Source of the DNA: Alcanivoracaceae bacterium
GTDB lineage: Bacteria > Pseudomonadota > Gammaproteobacteria > Pseudomonadales > Alcanivoracaceae
Length of the DNA: 64,000 nucleotides
Reading direction: 5' to 3'
Assembly: GCA_029212745.1 (NCBI GenBank)
Contig: JARGOL010000002.1
Coordinates: 206,133 to 270,132 of the forward strand
In this document: positions 56,086 through 64,000 of the stretch, piece after piece
How positions within the stretch are numbered: position 1 is the first letter of the stretch
How the letters are laid out: the number at the start of each line of letters is the position of its first letter
Translations under genes and position numbers: made by a program
Notes under the pieces: generated by a model
What the model was told of the DNA's origin: nothing
What the model saw: the letters and a program-made list of their open reading frames with translations, nothing else
Databases searched by the model: none

Positions 56086-56637
56086 CTACTTGCGATCGCG
56101 GTCGTAATCTTTCTGGCTGGGGCGCTTCTTGAGACGTCTCTGCAGGGTGCGACGGTCAATGCCGAGGTCGCGGGCCGCCGCAGAGATGTTGCCGTCATGG
56201 CGGTTGAGCACGTGCTGGATGTAATCCCATTCCAGGCGGTCAAGGCTGGGTGGTGCATCCGGCAGGGGCGGTGGTGATGACTCGGTGGTGCCCTCGAGGG
56301 CGGCGAGGATATCGCCGATGCTGGCAGGTTTGAGCAGGTAGTCATCAGCGCCGCGCCGGGTCGCTTCCACGGCGGTGGGAATGCTGCCATAGCCGGTAAG
56401 CATGAGCAGGCGGCAGTGCGGGAAGCGGGCCCGCAGGGGGGCAATCAGTTCCAGTCCCTGGCCGTCATCCAGGCGCATGTCCACCAGTGCGCCGTCCACC
56501 TCGGCAAGGTCAGCAAGCCGGCGCAGGGTGTCCTCGACGCCAGCCAGCACGGTGACGTCATAGCCACTGTCTTCCAGCCGTTGCCGGAGTTGCTCGCGAA
56601 AGAGCACGTCATTGTCGATCACCAGAAGATGCTTCAT
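56086..56637 (-). CDS. RegA/PrrA/ActR-type response regulator
   Basis: 183 residues. Receiver domain 1-118 with Asp53 (LVDMRLDDG) as phosphoacceptor, and a C-terminal Fis-type HTH (NISAAARDLGIDRRTLQRRLKKRP). This is the RegA/RoxR layout; the C-terminal helix is the DNA-binding one. Start overlaps the kinase stop by four bases (ATGA). It likely controls redox- and respiration-linked genes. Confidence 0.9.
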   Translation of the reverse strand: MKHLLVIDNDVLFREQLRQRLEDSGYDVTVLAGVEDTLRRLADLAEVDGALVDMRLDDGQGLELIAPLRARFPHCRLLMLTGYGSIPTAVEATRRGADDYLLKPASIGDILAALEGTTESSPPPLPDAPPSLDRLEWDYIQHVLNRHDGNISAAARDLGIDRRTLQRRLKKRPSQKDYDRDRK

Positions 56638-57848
56638 GCCTGCGGGTCGCTGTGCTCATGGGGCCGGTCGGGGATACGGATGCGGGCCACGGTCCAGTCC
56701 CTGCCATGTATCAACTCCAGTTCCGCCTCGCGCGTGGCCAGGGCCGTTTCCACCAGCGCCAGGCCCACGCCCATGCCGCCCGGTCGTGTCGCGGCTGCCT
56801 CGCTGGTGGGCCCGTTGTCCGCCACCTGCATGAGCAGTTCACCATCCATATGTACACAGCGCACGTCGATACGCGTGGCGCCGGCATCGCAGGCATTATA
56901 GAACAGGTTCAGGAAGACCCGCTGCCAGCAGTCCGTGCCTGCCAGTAGCGGGTCTTCCGGGCCACTGAAAGTGACGTCCAGGGCCGGCACCAACAGGCGG
57001 CTGCGTTCGCTCGCCTGCGCCACGTACTGGCTGAGCGGCTGGCTGGCCGGGGTTTGCGCCGTTTCCTCGCCGGATTCACGTACCACTGTATTCAGCCGCT
57101 GGGCGCATTGGCGCAGTCGTTCCAGCAGGTCGGCACGTTGCGCCGGGTCGTCACTGCCCTCAAGGTCGTCGAGCAGCCACAGCAGCGAATTCAGGGGCGT
57201 GCTGATCTCGTGGGCCAGATTGGCCTGGCGCGCGGCGAGCTGATACATGCGCTCGCGCTGCAGGCCAAGCTCGAGGGCAACCGCTTCACGCCGACGCACT
57301 GCCTGGTTCTGGCGCTGGATATGCTGGCCAAGCACCACCAGCACAAGGCCGAGCAGGCAGAAGATCAGCCACATGCCGAGGGAGTGCACCGGATGGACGC
57401 CGGCGGCCAGGTGGTCATGGTGGCTGCCGGGCATTGGCGCCAGGCGCCATTGCAGCAGCAGGCCCCAACCGACACTGCTGACCAGCCACAAAGCCAGTGT
57501 GTGCAACCAGGGCGTGGACAGGGCTGCCACCAGCAGGGGTACCAGCAGGTAGAAGGCCACCGGGTTGTCGGCACCGCCCAGGGCATGCAGCAATGGCAGG
57601 AACAGCAGGACATCGGCCGCCAGTTCCAGGCGCAACCAGCGCGACTGCCAGCGCTCAGTGGCGGCTCCCTGCAACCAGACGTTCAGGTTGGGCACGCAGG
57701 CCAGGGTGAGCAGGGCGATGACACGCAGGGAGTGGTCCGCCCCCGGGTAACTGCTCAGCAGGTAGAACATTGCCAGCAGCGACACCGCCACCGAGCGGAT
57801 CACCAGCATGCGGCGGCGCCAGGACAGGGCGGAAGATAAGCTGGTCAT
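56634..57848 (-). CDS. RegB/RoxS-type sensor histidine kinase
   Basis: 404 residues from the ATG at 57848 (GGAG upstream). Six membrane helices (about 15-175); between helices the redox-box sequence GGADNPV (91-97) resembles RegB's quinone-sensing GGxxNPF, with Val in place of Phe. The H-box NLAHEISTPLN has phosphoacceptor His213, Cys248 lies in the following helix as in RegB's redox cysteine, and the ATP lid is GGMGVGLALVE. It likely senses quinone redox state and phosphorylates the regulator that overlaps it by four bases. Confidence 0.9.
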   Translation of the reverse strand: MTSLSSALSWRRRMLVIRSVAVSLLAMFYLLSSYPGADHSLRVIALLTLACVPNLNVWLQGAATERWQSRWLRLELAADVLLFLPLLHALGGADNPVAFYLLVPLLVAALSTPWLHTLALWLVSSVGWGLLLQWRLAPMPGSHHDHLAAGVHPVHSLGMWLIFCLLGLVLVVLGQHIQRQNQAVRRREAVALELGLQRERMYQLAARQANLAHEISTPLNSLLWLLDDLEGSDDPAQRADLLERLRQCAQRLNTVVRESGEETAQTPASQPLSQYVAQASERSRLLVPALDVTFSGPEDPLLAGTDCWQRVFLNLFYNACDAGATRIDVRCVHMDGELLMQVADNGPTSEAAATRPGGMGVGLALVETALATREAELELIHGRDWTVARIRIPDRPHEHSDPQA

Positions 57849-57917
57849 GGGTGCTCCGCAGCGGACAAAGCCGGCATTGTACGTGGCCACAGGCGTGTCT
57901 GCCCGCGGCAATTTGCC

Positions 57918-58532
57918 TCAGGCCAGGGCGCGTCCACTGAGCAGGAATCCGGCGAATGCCGGCAGGTCCGGGTGTTGCCAGGTTTCCAGGCCGCTGGTAT
58001 CGAATCCGGCCTGACGGAACAGGGCGCCCGTGTCGCGGTGCAGGTGACAGCCGCAGGCCAGTGGTTTCCACACGGGCTCCAGCCATCGCTGCAGGCGTTC
58101 TGGCCAGGGCCTCTCGTGCTGGACGTGTTCAAGCACCAGCAGTTCACCGCCCGGCTTGAGCACGCGGCGCACTTCCCGTGCTGCCATGTCCGGCTCGGGG
58201 ATGGTGCAGAACACCAGGCAGGCAACCACGCAGTCGAAGGTATCGTCGTCGTAGGGCAGCGCTTCCGCGCCCGCCTGGCGCAGGTCGAAACGGGCCGGGT
58301 TGGGGCTGTCGTATGCGCTTTCCCGGGCATGCTCCAGCAATGCGCCGCAGGGCTCGATGCCGTGAATGGCTTCGGCCTGCTCGCTGTAGAAGGGGAAGTT
58401 GGCGCCGGTGCCGACGCCGAGCTCCAGTACGGTGCCATGGGCGCTGGCCAGCAGCTCACGCCGCTGGCGGTTCAGTGGCCGGGTCGCCCAGTCCAGCAGG
58501 TGGGGGAAGACCCGGTCCTCATACCAGCCCAT
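57918..58532 (-). CDS. Class I SAM-dependent methyltransferase
   Basis: 204 residues. VLELGVGTGANFPFY is the SAM-binding motif I, followed by GIEPCGALLEHAR and GELLVLEHVQH. Methyltransferase 11-type fold, resembling phospholipid or ubiquinone-related enzymes (UbiE-like), but substrate is not assigned. Follows the TPR-like exported protein by three bases on the same strand, so the two are coupled. Confidence 0.88.
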   Translation of the reverse strand: MGWYEDRVFPHLLDWATRPLNRQRRELLASAHGTVLELGVGTGANFPFYSEQAEAIHGIEPCGALLEHARESAYDSPNPARFDLRQAGAEALPYDDDTFDCVVACLVFCTIPEPDMAAREVRRVLKPGGELLVLEHVQHERPWPERLQRWLEPVWKPLACGCHLHRDTGALFRQAGFDTSGLETWQHPDLPAFAGFLLSGRALA

Positions 58533-58535
58533 CTG

Positions 58536-59765
58536 TTACTCCTTGGGCAGAACGTACTTGTCGGGGTTTTCCAGCATGTCCATGTTCAGTGCCGGCGTCA
58601 GCACGCTGGTCAGGTTGCGGTCCGTGGCCTTGCTGAACTTGCGCCGTGCCTTCTCGAACTTGCGGAAGCTGCGGTAGTTCAGGGCATAGAGCTTCACTTC
58701 CTGCAGGCGCTTGAACGCATACATGGTATCCAGGGCGTCCATGGAAAACTGCGGTTTCATGCGCGTGGCCTTTTCCAGGTAACGCATGGCCTCGTTGAGG
58801 TCCCGCTTGCGGTTCATGTAGATCAGCGCGTTGGCGTACTCGTAACTGACGATGGGAATGTCAGGGGCCAGCTCAAGCGCCTTGTCAAAGCTGTCTTCCA
58901 CCGTGGTGGTGCGGGCGCCGTAGGTCATGCGGCCGGTGAACTTGCCAACGCGGCGCATGATGCCGGCATCCACACCGGCGCGGAACGCATGGGCCAGCGG
59001 GTGGTTCGGCATCATCTCGGTAATGTCCTCGGCATTGCCCTTGATCTTGCCGATATAGCGACGGGCGACCACGATGGGCACCGGGCTTTCTTCCGCGATG
59101 CGGGCGATGGCATAGGCGTAACCCAGGCGCACCATGACCGCCACGGCCTGGACGTCCGGGTCCGGGTCGTCTTCGATACCGAATTCCTCGATATCATCAA
59201 AATATTCCTTCGCCCGGTTGGCAATGTCCTGGAGCATCATGTACTTCTCGGACTGGCGGTCGGACAGGTAAATGGCATACATGAGCTGGCAGAACAGGCC
59301 GGGAATAAGGCCCACAGGCCCCTGGTCCAGTGAGTCCTGGCGGCACTGCTGGAAGTCGCCGGCGAAGAACTTGCGCCAGTTCTCCAGGTACCGCTTCTCC
59401 AGTTCCTGGTAGTCGCCATCCCAGTCCTTGATGCCCTCAGCGAGGAACGGGTATTTCTTGAACTGGGTTTCCAGGTACTCGGCGGAGGGGTAGGGGAACA
59501 GCAGGCCTCGCATGAGGTAGTCCCACTTTTCCTTCAGCTGTGCATCGGTGTAGGTGAAGTAACGGGTGTCGTAGGGCACCTCGTTCCATTTCTTCAGGAA
59601 GATGCGCTCATCCACCGGAATGTCCTCCATCTGGAGTTCTTCCGGCGTGACTTCGTCCATTTCATCGTCGTCTTCATCGTCGCGGGCGGCGTAGCCGGCC
59701 AGGGACAGCAGACAGAGGGCAACCAGCGCCAACAGGCGCCACAGCGGGAACGTTGTTTTTGTCAT
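58536..59765 (-). CDS. Exported protein of unknown function, TPR-like
   Basis: 409 residues from the ATG at 59765; another ATG at 59783 lies in a repeated CATGTCAGGT context and neither has a good site. Signal peptide about 1-24 (ALCLLSLAGYA), then an acidic stretch (RDDEDDDEMDEVTPEEL). The rest is helical with repeat-like segments (for example LARIAEESPVPIVVARRY, ALELAPDIPIVSYEYANALI), as in TPR-like TatT proteins. No named family recognised with certainty. Coupled to the methyltransferase. Confidence 0.7.
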   Translation of the reverse strand: MTKTTFPLWRLLALVALCLLSLAGYAARDDEDDDEMDEVTPEELQMEDIPVDERIFLKKWNEVPYDTRYFTYTDAQLKEKWDYLMRGLLFPYPSAEYLETQFKKYPFLAEGIKDWDGDYQELEKRYLENWRKFFAGDFQQCRQDSLDQGPVGLIPGLFCQLMYAIYLSDRQSEKYMMLQDIANRAKEYFDDIEEFGIEDDPDPDVQAVAVMVRLGYAYAIARIAEESPVPIVVARRYIGKIKGNAEDITEMMPNHPLAHAFRAGVDAGIMRRVGKFTGRMTYGARTTTVEDSFDKALELAPDIPIVSYEYANALIYMNRKRDLNEAMRYLEKATRMKPQFSMDALDTMYAFKRLQEVKLYALNYRSFRKFEKARRKFSKATDRNLTSVLTPALNMDMLENPDKYVLPKE

Positions 59766-59878
59766 GTCAGGTACAGCCGTCATGTCAGGTTGTTGTCGTT
59801 ATCGGCACCGGGAGCGCTGCCCGGTGCTGTTACCATGCCATGACTTCTGCCCTTTGAACAGCCTGTATAAAGGCTGTT

Positions 59879-60178
59879 TCAGCCCTTGCTGCGGGCCTTT
59901 TCCAGGGCTTCGATGAACGCCGCGCCGGTGCCGTGGGTGGCAATGACCTGATCCAGGCTGCGGCCCTGCGGGTCAGTGGCGGAGAGGTTGCGCCCCTGTT
60001 CGCGGAAAAAGGCCAGAAAACGCTCGAAATCCTCGATCCTCAGGCTGCGATAGGCCCGCAGGAGAACATGGAAATCGGCATCCACGCCGGCTTCCGGCTC
60101 GCCGTTGAGGAAAACACGGACCTGTTCATCGGTCATCGGTTCGCCGATTACCTTCTTCTTGTCCTTGCGTTCTGCCAT
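59879..60178 (-). CDS. PA4642 family protein
   Basis: 99 residues from the ATG at 60178 (GGGAG seven bases upstream). Basic N terminus (MAERKDKKKVIGEPMTDEQ), followed by a conserved region with FHVLLRAYRSLRIEDFERFL and a C-terminal helix. It matches the small cytoplasmic family typified by Pseudomonas PA4642; function unknown. Alone on the minus strand. Confidence 0.85.
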   Translation of the reverse strand: MAERKDKKKVIGEPMTDEQVRVFLNGEPEAGVDADFHVLLRAYRSLRIEDFERFLAFFREQGRNLSATDPQGRSLDQVIATHGTGAAFIEALEKARSKG

Positions 60179-60327
60179 GGTCGTGCTCCCGTCAGGCTGG
60201 TGGTCAAGGGGCGGCATTATAGGGCTGCCGGGCGGGCCTTGCACCCCGTTTGCGGTGCTGGCGCTGGCGCCGGAGGTTGCCTAAAGTGGGTATCCATAAC
60301 AACAAGTAGCAAGAGGCTGTCGCGTCA

Positions 60328-61368
60328 ATGAGTGGCTATGACGACTATCTGGACAAGCTCTGGGAGACGCTGTTCGGCAAGGGTGTAAACGGTCTGGTGG
60401 CACCGGAACTGCTGCGCCGCCGGGGGCTTGACCGCCGCGGTGTACGGGCCAGGGAATTGCGCGAGGTGGCCCGCGTCCAGCGCGAGATGCAGCAGCTGGT
60501 GGAGGGCCGGCTGCGCATCGACAGTGAAGGACGCTTGCGCGAAGCGGCTGACGACGAGCTGATCACGGGTGTGATGCTCAATGCCGTGATCATGAATGCC
60601 GGCGAGGACGACCCGGTCCAGAACCTGGATACCGCCAAGCTGTTGACCCGCGCTCGCCGCGAGCAGGCCATGCGTGCGGTACGTCGTGAGCTGGCGATTC
60701 AGCACATTGCCATCCTGGCGGAGGAAGAATGCCGCAACCTGCCGCTTGAGCAGATATCCACGGTGGCGGTGGACCCCGACTGGCTGGTGCGCTGGCGTGA
60801 CGGAGCCCAGGATGCCGTGTCGGTGCAGCTGAAGCGCTACTGGGCGCGCCTGCTGGCGGGTGAGGTGCTGAAGCCGTCGACCTACTCGGTCCGCACGATG
60901 GAGTTCCTGCGCACGATTTCCCGGTCTGACCTGGAAATGCTGAATATCGTCGCACGCTTCTGTTTCGAGGGGTTTGTCTACCGCAACCCGGGGAATTACT
61001 TCTCCCTGGAGCTGCACCAGCCCATGTTCGAGCAGCTGGAAGAGCTGGGCCTGTTGCGTGGTGTCTACGGGCGGCCGGAGTCATGGACACTGAATTCCAC
61101 CACCAGCGATGGCTTCAGTGCCATCCTGGCCTGCCACCGCAAGGCCATATTCGTCGAGGGCGGGCAACCGGACGATGGCCAGCGACTGCCGGTATTCCGT
61201 CTGACCCGGTTTGGTCGTGAGGTGTTTTCCCTGTGCCGGGCCGATGCCGATACCGCGTACTTGCTGGCCGTGGCCGGCGAGCTCAAGAAGCGTGGCTTCA
61301 GTATCCGTCTGGGCGACTGGATGGGGGAGGGTGTGCAGGGCCTGTTTGCCGAGCGTATGGCCGTTTAG
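60328..61368 (+). CDS. DUF2806 domain protein
   Basis: 346 residues. Helical throughout with the DUF2806/TIGR03899-like core VQLKRYWARLLAGEVLKPSTYSV followed by RTMEFLRTISRSDLEML; the N terminus is basic (RRRGLDRRGVRARELR). A long winged-helix-like C-terminal half ends with SIRLGDW. No signal or membrane helix; function unknown, and the family is sometimes near toxin-antitoxin or phage-like genes. It starts 150 bases from the PA4642 gene, divergently, and ends in a terminator shared with the HU gene. Confidence 0.85.
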   Translation: MSGYDDYLDKLWETLFGKGVNGLVAPELLRRRGLDRRGVRARELREVARVQREMQQLVEGRLRIDSEGRLREAADDELITGVMLNAVIMNAGEDDPVQNLDTAKLLTRARREQAMRAVRRELAIQHIAILAEEECRNLPLEQISTVAVDPDWLVRWRDGAQDAVSVQLKRYWARLLAGEVLKPSTYSVRTMEFLRTISRSDLEMLNIVARFCFEGFVYRNPGNYFSLELHQPMFEQLEELGLLRGVYGRPESWTLNSTTSDGFSAILACHRKAIFVEGGQPDDGQRLPVFRLTRFGREVFSLCRADADTAYLLAVAGELKKRGFSIRLGDWMGEGVQGLFAERMAV

Positions 61369-61376
61369 GCGGGCAC

Positions 61377-61403
61377 AAAAAAAGCGGGCCGAAGCCCGCT
61401 TTC
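61377..61403. terminator. Terminator for HU gene, partly bidirectional
   Basis: AGCGGGC-CGAA-GCCCGCT. On the minus strand seven T follow, a strong terminator of the HU gene; on the plus strand only TTTC follows, weaker for DUF2806. Confidence 0.8.
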
Positions 61404-61417
61404 TCCTGGTCCCGGTC

Positions 61418-61852
61418 TTACTGGGCCATGTCTTTCATTTTCTTCAGCGGACGTACCCGGACCTGAACAGAGGCCGGCTTGGCCTTGATCATGGTGGGCT
61501 CCCCGGTGAACGGGTTGACGCCCTTGCGCGCCTTGGTGGCCGGCTTTTTCTTGGTCACGATCTTCATCAGGCCGGGCAGGGTGAAGGTGCCGGCACCGCC
61601 GCGCTTCTTCAGGTGGCCCTCAATCAGGTCTGTGAGGCCGTCCAGGACTTCGCCAACCTGCTTGCGGGTGAGGCCGGTGGACTCGGACAGGTTGTTGAGA
61701 ATCTGGGTCTTGCTCATCGGATCCGCAATTGCCTTGATCTTGCGCGGAGCCGGAGCGGCTTTTGCAGCTACCTTCTTCTTGGCAGCGGTCTTGCGAGCAG
61801 GTGCTTTACGAGCAACTGCTTTTTTCTTTGCAGCTTTTTTCTTGGCAGCCAT
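61418..61852 (-). CDS. HU-family DNA-binding protein with H1-like N-terminal tail
   Basis: 144 residues. The first 40 are Lys/Ala/Pro/Arg rich (MAAKKKAAKKKAVARKAPAR then KTAAKKKVAAKAAPAPRK), as in histone H1-like bacterial tails. Residues 45-144 form the HU fold: SKTQILNNLSESTGLTRKQV, then a beta-arm GTFTLPGLMKIVTKKKPATKA with the arm Pro region NPFTGEP. Extended HU-like proteins of this kind bind and compact DNA; the tail could add condensing ability. Promoter on minus strand at 61970-61998. Confidence 0.92.
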   Translation of the reverse strand: MAAKKKAAKKKAVARKAPARKTAAKKKVAAKAAPAPRKIKAIADPMSKTQILNNLSESTGLTRKQVGEVLDGLTDLIEGHLKKRGGAGTFTLPGLMKIVTKKKPATKARKGVNPFTGEPTMIKAKPASVQVRVRPLKKMKDMAQ

Positions 61853-61969
61853 GGCTGTGAATACCCCTATGGTGGTTTCCCGATATTTGCGTCGATCCCC
61901 GACGGGCTTTCCGTGCCCGGTCCTGTTTGACCAGTTGACCGGCGCAAAGCCCGCGCTGGTTCCGGGCTA

Positions 61970-61998
61970 GTTATATGCGATGAAAAATGCGTGGGCAA
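61970..61998 (-). promoter_or_regulatory. Predicted sigma70 promoter of the HU gene
   Basis: Minus strand TTGCCC, 17-base spacer, TATAAC, ending 118 bases before the HU start. Both boxes deviate only slightly from consensus and the spacing is ideal. Confidence 0.6.
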
Positions 61999-62187
61999 GG
62001 GTTTCAGGCGGGTTTTTAAGGTGTTTGCGCGATTTTTTTCCGGCGGAACTGATTTGGGGCAAGGGCCGGGCAGATTCAGTCCGGGGTGCACTGATTGGTG
62101 GCATGGCTCAGCGACGGTCGAGTCGCTATACTATGCCGCCTTTCGCGGCCCCGCCGCGTCCGAGAAACTTCAGCTGGATGTATAGAT

Positions 62188-63960
62188 ATGCGTAGCCATT
62201 ACTGTGGTGACCTGCGCGCCGCCCATGACGGTGACACCGTAACCCTGTGTGGATGGGTGCACCGCCGCCGCGACCATGGCGGGGTGATTTTCCTCGATCT
62301 GCGTGACCGTGCCGGCCTGGTCCAGGTGGTGTTCGACCCGGACACCGAACAGGCCTTTGCCCTGGCAGATAAGGCGCGTAGCGAGTTTGTGCTGCGTGTC
62401 ACCGGCCGGGTCAGGATGCGCGATGAGGCGGTTCGCAACCCGCGCATGGCCACCGGTGATATCGAGGTCCTTGGCAAGGAGCTGGAGATTCTCAACGTGG
62501 CGGAAACACCGCCGTTCGAGCTGGACGAATACGGCGGCGCCGGTGAAGAGGTACGACTCAAGTACCGGTACCTGGACTTGCGCCGGCCGGAGGCGCTGGA
62601 GCGCTTTCGCTTCCGCTCCCGTCTCACGCATGTGGTGCGGGCCTACCTGGAAAAGGAAGGGTTCATGGATGTGGAGACCCCGGTGCTGACCCGGGCCACA
62701 CCGGAAGGGGCGCGCGATTACCTGGTCCCCAGCCGGACCCATGCCGGCAGCTTTTTCGCCATGCCGCAGTCGCCGCAACTGTTCAAGCAGCTGCTGATGG
62801 TGGCGGGTTTTGACCGCTACTACCAGGTGGCAAAGTGCTTCCGTGACGAAGACTTGCGCGCCGATCGCCAGCCAGAATTCACCCAGATCGACCTGGAGGC
62901 CTCGTTTGTCGAGGAGAAGGACATCATGGGTGTTGCCGAAGGCATGGTGCGTTCCGCCTTCCGGGACATGCTGGATGTGGACCTTCCGGACTTCCCCTGC
63001 ATGACCTACGAGGAGGCCATGCGCCGTTTTGGTTCCGACAAACCGGACCTGCGCATTGACCTGGAACTGGTGGACGTGGCCGATCTCATGGACGGTGTCG
63101 AGTTCAAGGTCTTTGCCGGGCCCGCCAAGGATCCGCGCGGCCGGGTAGCGGCCCTGCGCGTACCGGGGGGCAGCGAGCTCAGCCGCGGCCAGATTGACGA
63201 GTACACCAAATTTGTTGGCATATATGGCGCCCGCGGCCTGGCCTACATCAAGGTCAACGACGCGGCGGCAGGGCGTGACGGCCTGCAGTCCCCGATCCTC
63301 AAGTTCCTGCCCGACGAGGCAGTGGCGGGCATCATGGAGCGTACCGGGGCGCAAAGCGGTGACCTGGTATTCTTTGGCGCCGACAAGGCCCGCGTGGTCA
63401 ATGAGGCACTCGGCGCCCTGCGGGTGCGGCTCGGGCACGACCTGGGCCGGGTCAAAGGTGACTGGGCACCGCTGTGGGTGGTGGACTTCCCAATGTTCGA
63501 GGAAGATGACGACGGCAGCATGAATGCCTTGCATCACCCCTTCACCATGCCCAAGTGTGAGCCCGGAGAGCTTGTCGATAACCCGGCACAGGCGCTGTCC
63601 AAGGCCTATGACATGGTGCTTAACGGCACAGAGCTGGGCGGTGGTTCCATCCGTATCTACCGCCAGGACATGCAGAAAGCCGTGTTCCGGGCGCTGGGCA
63701 TTTCCGAGCAGGAAGCAGACGAGAAGTTCGGCTTCCTGCTGGACGCCCTGAAGTATGGCGCGCCGCCGCACGGTGGCCTGGCATTTGGACTGGACCGGAT
63801 GGTCATGCTGATGACGGGTGCCGAGTCCATTCGCGATGTTATTGCCTTCCCCAAGACCCAGACAGCGTCCTGCATGATGACCCATGCGCCGTCACCGGTG
63901 GAAAATGCGCTGCTGCGGGAGGTGGGAATCCAGGTACGCAAGCCGGACACCGACAAGTAA
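62188..63960 (+). CDS. aspS: Aspartyl-tRNA synthetase
   Basis: 590 residues. N-terminal OB-fold ([31 protein letters not shown]), class II motif 1 region, motif 2 [23 protein letters not shown]-type insertion (about 290-420) and motif 3 [15 protein letters not shown] at the C terminus. It charges tRNA-Asp. The length matches gammaproteobacterial AspS. TATACT lies at 62127-62132 without a good -35. The ribosome site upstream of the ATG is weak. Confidence 0.97.
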   Translation: MRSHYCGDLRAAHDGDTVTLCGWVHRRRDHGGVIFLDLRDRAGLVQVVFDPDTEQAFALADKARSEFVLRVTGRVRMRDEAVRNPRMATGDIEVLGKELEILNVAETPPFELDEYGGAGEEVRLKYRYLDLRRPEALERFRFRSRLTHVVRAYLEKEGFMDVETPVLTRATPEGARDYLVPSRTHAGSFFAMPQSPQLFKQLLMVAGFDRYYQVAKCFRDEDLRADRQPEFTQIDLEASFVEEKDIMGVAEGMVRSAFRDMLDVDLPDFPCMTYEEAMRRFGSDKPDLRIDLELVDVADLMDGVEFKVFAGPAKDPRGRVAALRVPGGSELSRGQIDEYTKFVGIYGARGLAYIKVNDAAAGRDGLQSPILKFLPDEAVAGIMERTGAQSGDLVFFGADKARVVNEALGALRVRLGHDLGRVKGDWAPLWVVDFPMFEEDDDGSMNALHHPFTMPKCEPGELVDNPAQALSKAYDMVLNGTELGGGSIRIYRQDMQKAVFRALGISEQEADEKFGFLLDALKYGAPPHGGLAFGLDRMVMLMTGAESIRDVIAFPKTQTASCMMTHAPSPVENALLREVGIQVRKPDTDK

Positions 63961-64000
63961 CGCTGCAGGTAACAGGGCAGGCCGGATTGACGGAGGGCGC

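Noticed and set aside
62127-62132. TATACT as aspS promoter
   Set aside because: No usable -35 at 16-18 bases upstream; left as a remark rather than a feature.
62170-63885. 571-codon open frame antisense to aspS
   Set aside because: Pure shadow of a clear aspartyl-tRNA synthetase; no family features in its product.

Overview
The window reads as high-GC chromosome from a heterotrophic gammaproteobacterium. The best fit is a marine or oil-associated genus of the Alcanivorax type; this is an inference from gene content, since no rRNA or tRNA gene is present to test it. Supporting content is two Baeyer-Villiger-type flavin monooxygenases, a tandem pair of haloalkane dehalogenases, an iron-dependent alcohol dehydrogenase, acyl-CoA thioesterases, an AidB-like acyl-CoA dehydrogenase, a ferritin-like PF10118 hydrolase, and housekeeping genes (recQ, rsuA, class I fumarase, proS, aspS).

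Layout. 1-520 is non-coding and repetitive: a 55-bp direct repeat containing a terminator hairpin, then a REP-type inverted pair. 0.5-7.7 kb (minus strand) holds a flavin monooxygenase, recQ, a membrane GAF protein and a SulP transporter/universal stress protein pair. 7.7-13.7 kb is an accessory patch with more A+T-rich codons: a 1220-residue secreted multidomain protein with a C-terminal sorting-type tail, two small lipoproteins and a small membrane protein. 13.8-17.0 kb is an overlapping pair: an ATP-grasp ligase and a large unrecognised protein with a possible Cys/His/Asn centre. 17.3-21.5 kb is a four-gene overlapping operon: periplasmic cupredoxin-like protein, membrane GGDEF-EAL enzyme (broken by a one-base frameshift in a run of eight T), DUF3034 barrel, and globin lipoprotein. 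21.8-25.7 kb is a second monooxygenase, a PF10118 hydrolase and a divergent AraC-type regulator. 25.7-29.8 kb holds an exported HNH nuclease, rsuA with two overlapping genes, and a thioesterase/alcohol dehydrogenase pair. 29.9-38.1 kb is a continuous ten-gene minus-strand run from arsC to DUF58 with every junction overlapping or within a few bases, including a MoxR/DUF58/DUF4350/DUF4129/SpoIIM/RDD membrane module. 38.1-45.4 kb (plus) holds YihY, acylphosphatase, an epoxide-hydrolase-like enzyme, fumarase, an RDD protein, an alpha/beta hydrolase and a secreted lipin-like phosphatase. 45.4-51.1 kb holds three TetR regulators around the dehalogenase pair and the AidB-like gene. 51.1-53.4 kb is a small island: orphan ParA ATPase, a 272-bp MITE-like element that folds into nested stems, and a DUF4062 (TIR-like) gene. 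53.4-64 kb is housekeeping and regulation: proS, an SDR, a RegB/RegA-type redox two-component pair, a methyltransferase, a PA4642-family protein, a DUF2806 protein, an HU protein with a histone-H1-like tail, and aspS.

How they may work together. The oxidative genes suggest uptake and oxidation of ketones, alkanes and haloalkanes, with local AraC and TetR control. The strongest candidates for undescribed biology are the cupredoxin/GGDEF-EAL/DUF3034/globin operon as an envelope signal relay to c-di-GMP, the ATP-grasp/putative peptidase pair, and the MITE-DUF4062 island. None of these functions is proven by the sequence alone.
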